A stretch of 53,546 nt of DNA, from assembly GCA_945875845.1 (NCBI GenBank), contig CAMCMB010000048.1:1-53546 (forward strand), read 5' to 3'. This document shows, piece after piece, positions 53,335 through 53,546 of the stretch. The notes beneath the pieces were generated by a model that did not search any database, was not told the origin of the DNA, and saw only the letters and a program-made list of their open reading frames with translations. Numbering within the stretch: position 1 is the first letter of the stretch; every line of letters begins with the position of its first letter. The position numbers were made by a program, and so were the translations under genes. The stretch is from Pirellula staleyi DSM 6068. GTDB taxonomy: Bacteria > Planctomycetota > Planctomycetia > Pirellulales > Pirellulaceae.

Positions 53335-53546
53335 ACCTCATATAAGATCACGCGAAAATCAACCGTGAATGGACTCACCCACTCGCGAAACAACCCGAGG
53401 CTGCGTTTTGCCCTGGAGCAAATTTGCGATTTCGTTGGGAAGCTGACTTTTTGAGGCTCTCTGGCGAACCTGCTGCGCTTCCGCGACCAAAGTACTTTTT
53501 GAAATTCCATACCAAGTCGCACCACATCTGTCCCTCTATTCCAATC
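53335..53546 (-). other. unresolved coding-like sequence at the right edge
   Basis: All three minus-strand frames are open for 50 or more codons. The frame ending at 53359 reads STLVAEAQQVRQRASKSQLP and NEIANLLQGKTQPRVV, and is the most protein-like. The frame ending at 53325 is longer, but its composition is odd. None could be assigned. It may be the C-terminal end of a gene lying mostly outside the window, or more decayed sequence. Confidence 0.3.

Overview
The window reads as chromosomal DNA of a planctomycete, most likely order Pirellulales. This rests on gene content: an ECF sigma factor paired with a large Ser/Thr kinase, a PEP-CTERM protein, two CRTAC1 (FG-GAP plus ASPIC/UnbV) proteins, a Tat-exported Gfo/Idh/MocA oxidoreductase, a tandem DUF1080 protein, a formylglycine-generating-enzyme-like protein and a PVC-type CxxCH cytochrome with a propeller. 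Many exported proteins and many palindromic intergenic repeats fit the same picture. No tRNA, rRNA, CRISPR array, prophage or complete insertion sequence was seen. Species-level assignment is not possible from this alone.

Layout. 1-170: 5' end of a REP-associated (RAYT-like) transposase cut by the window edge. 0.6-5.9 kb: ECF sigma, giant kinase, secreted coiled-coil protein. 6.5-11.1 kb: panB, a secreted esterase, a thioredoxin-fold protein and a PEP-CTERM protein, separated by repeats. 11.3-15.3 kb (minus): ABC-2 permease, mgtE, an outer-membrane beta-barrel protein. 15.3-15.9 kb: nested palindromic elements. 15.9-21.3 kb: secreted FAD oxidoreductase and two divergent CRTAC1 genes. 21.5-27.8 kb (minus): a secreted protein of about 2100 residues. 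28.7-35.2 kb: prolyl oligopeptidase, mfd and a GNAT acetyltransferase in one tight run. 36-36.8 kb: a secreted protein of unknown function. 37.2-42.7 kb (minus): Gfo/Idh/MocA, FGE-like, DUF1080 and radical SAM genes. 43.1-46.4 kb: an abutting ABC ATPase and permease, the permease with a large propeller-like insert. 46.5-49.5 kb (minus): PVC-type cytochrome. 49.7-50.5 kb: DUF445 protein. 51-52.4 kb (minus): flavin amine oxidase. 52.4-53.5 kb: decaying sequence, including a methyltransferase pseudogene.

The most unusual signal is in the intergenic DNA. Two 117-bp elements (8470-8586 and 15676-15792) are about 93 percent identical by eye, have matching terminal inverted repeats, and are each flanked by a different perfect 5-bp direct repeat. 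Each is inserted inside a different older palindromic repeat. This is the signature of a miniature transposable element (MITE) that uses other repeats as landing sites. At least six other dispersed palindromic families recur, and most convergent gene pairs have a palindromic or tandem repeat between them. The second theme is export: most genes encode secreted or envelope proteins, and the 37.2-41.3 kb cluster pairs a periplasmic dehydrogenase-type enzyme with a 3-keto-glycoside hydrolase family protein.
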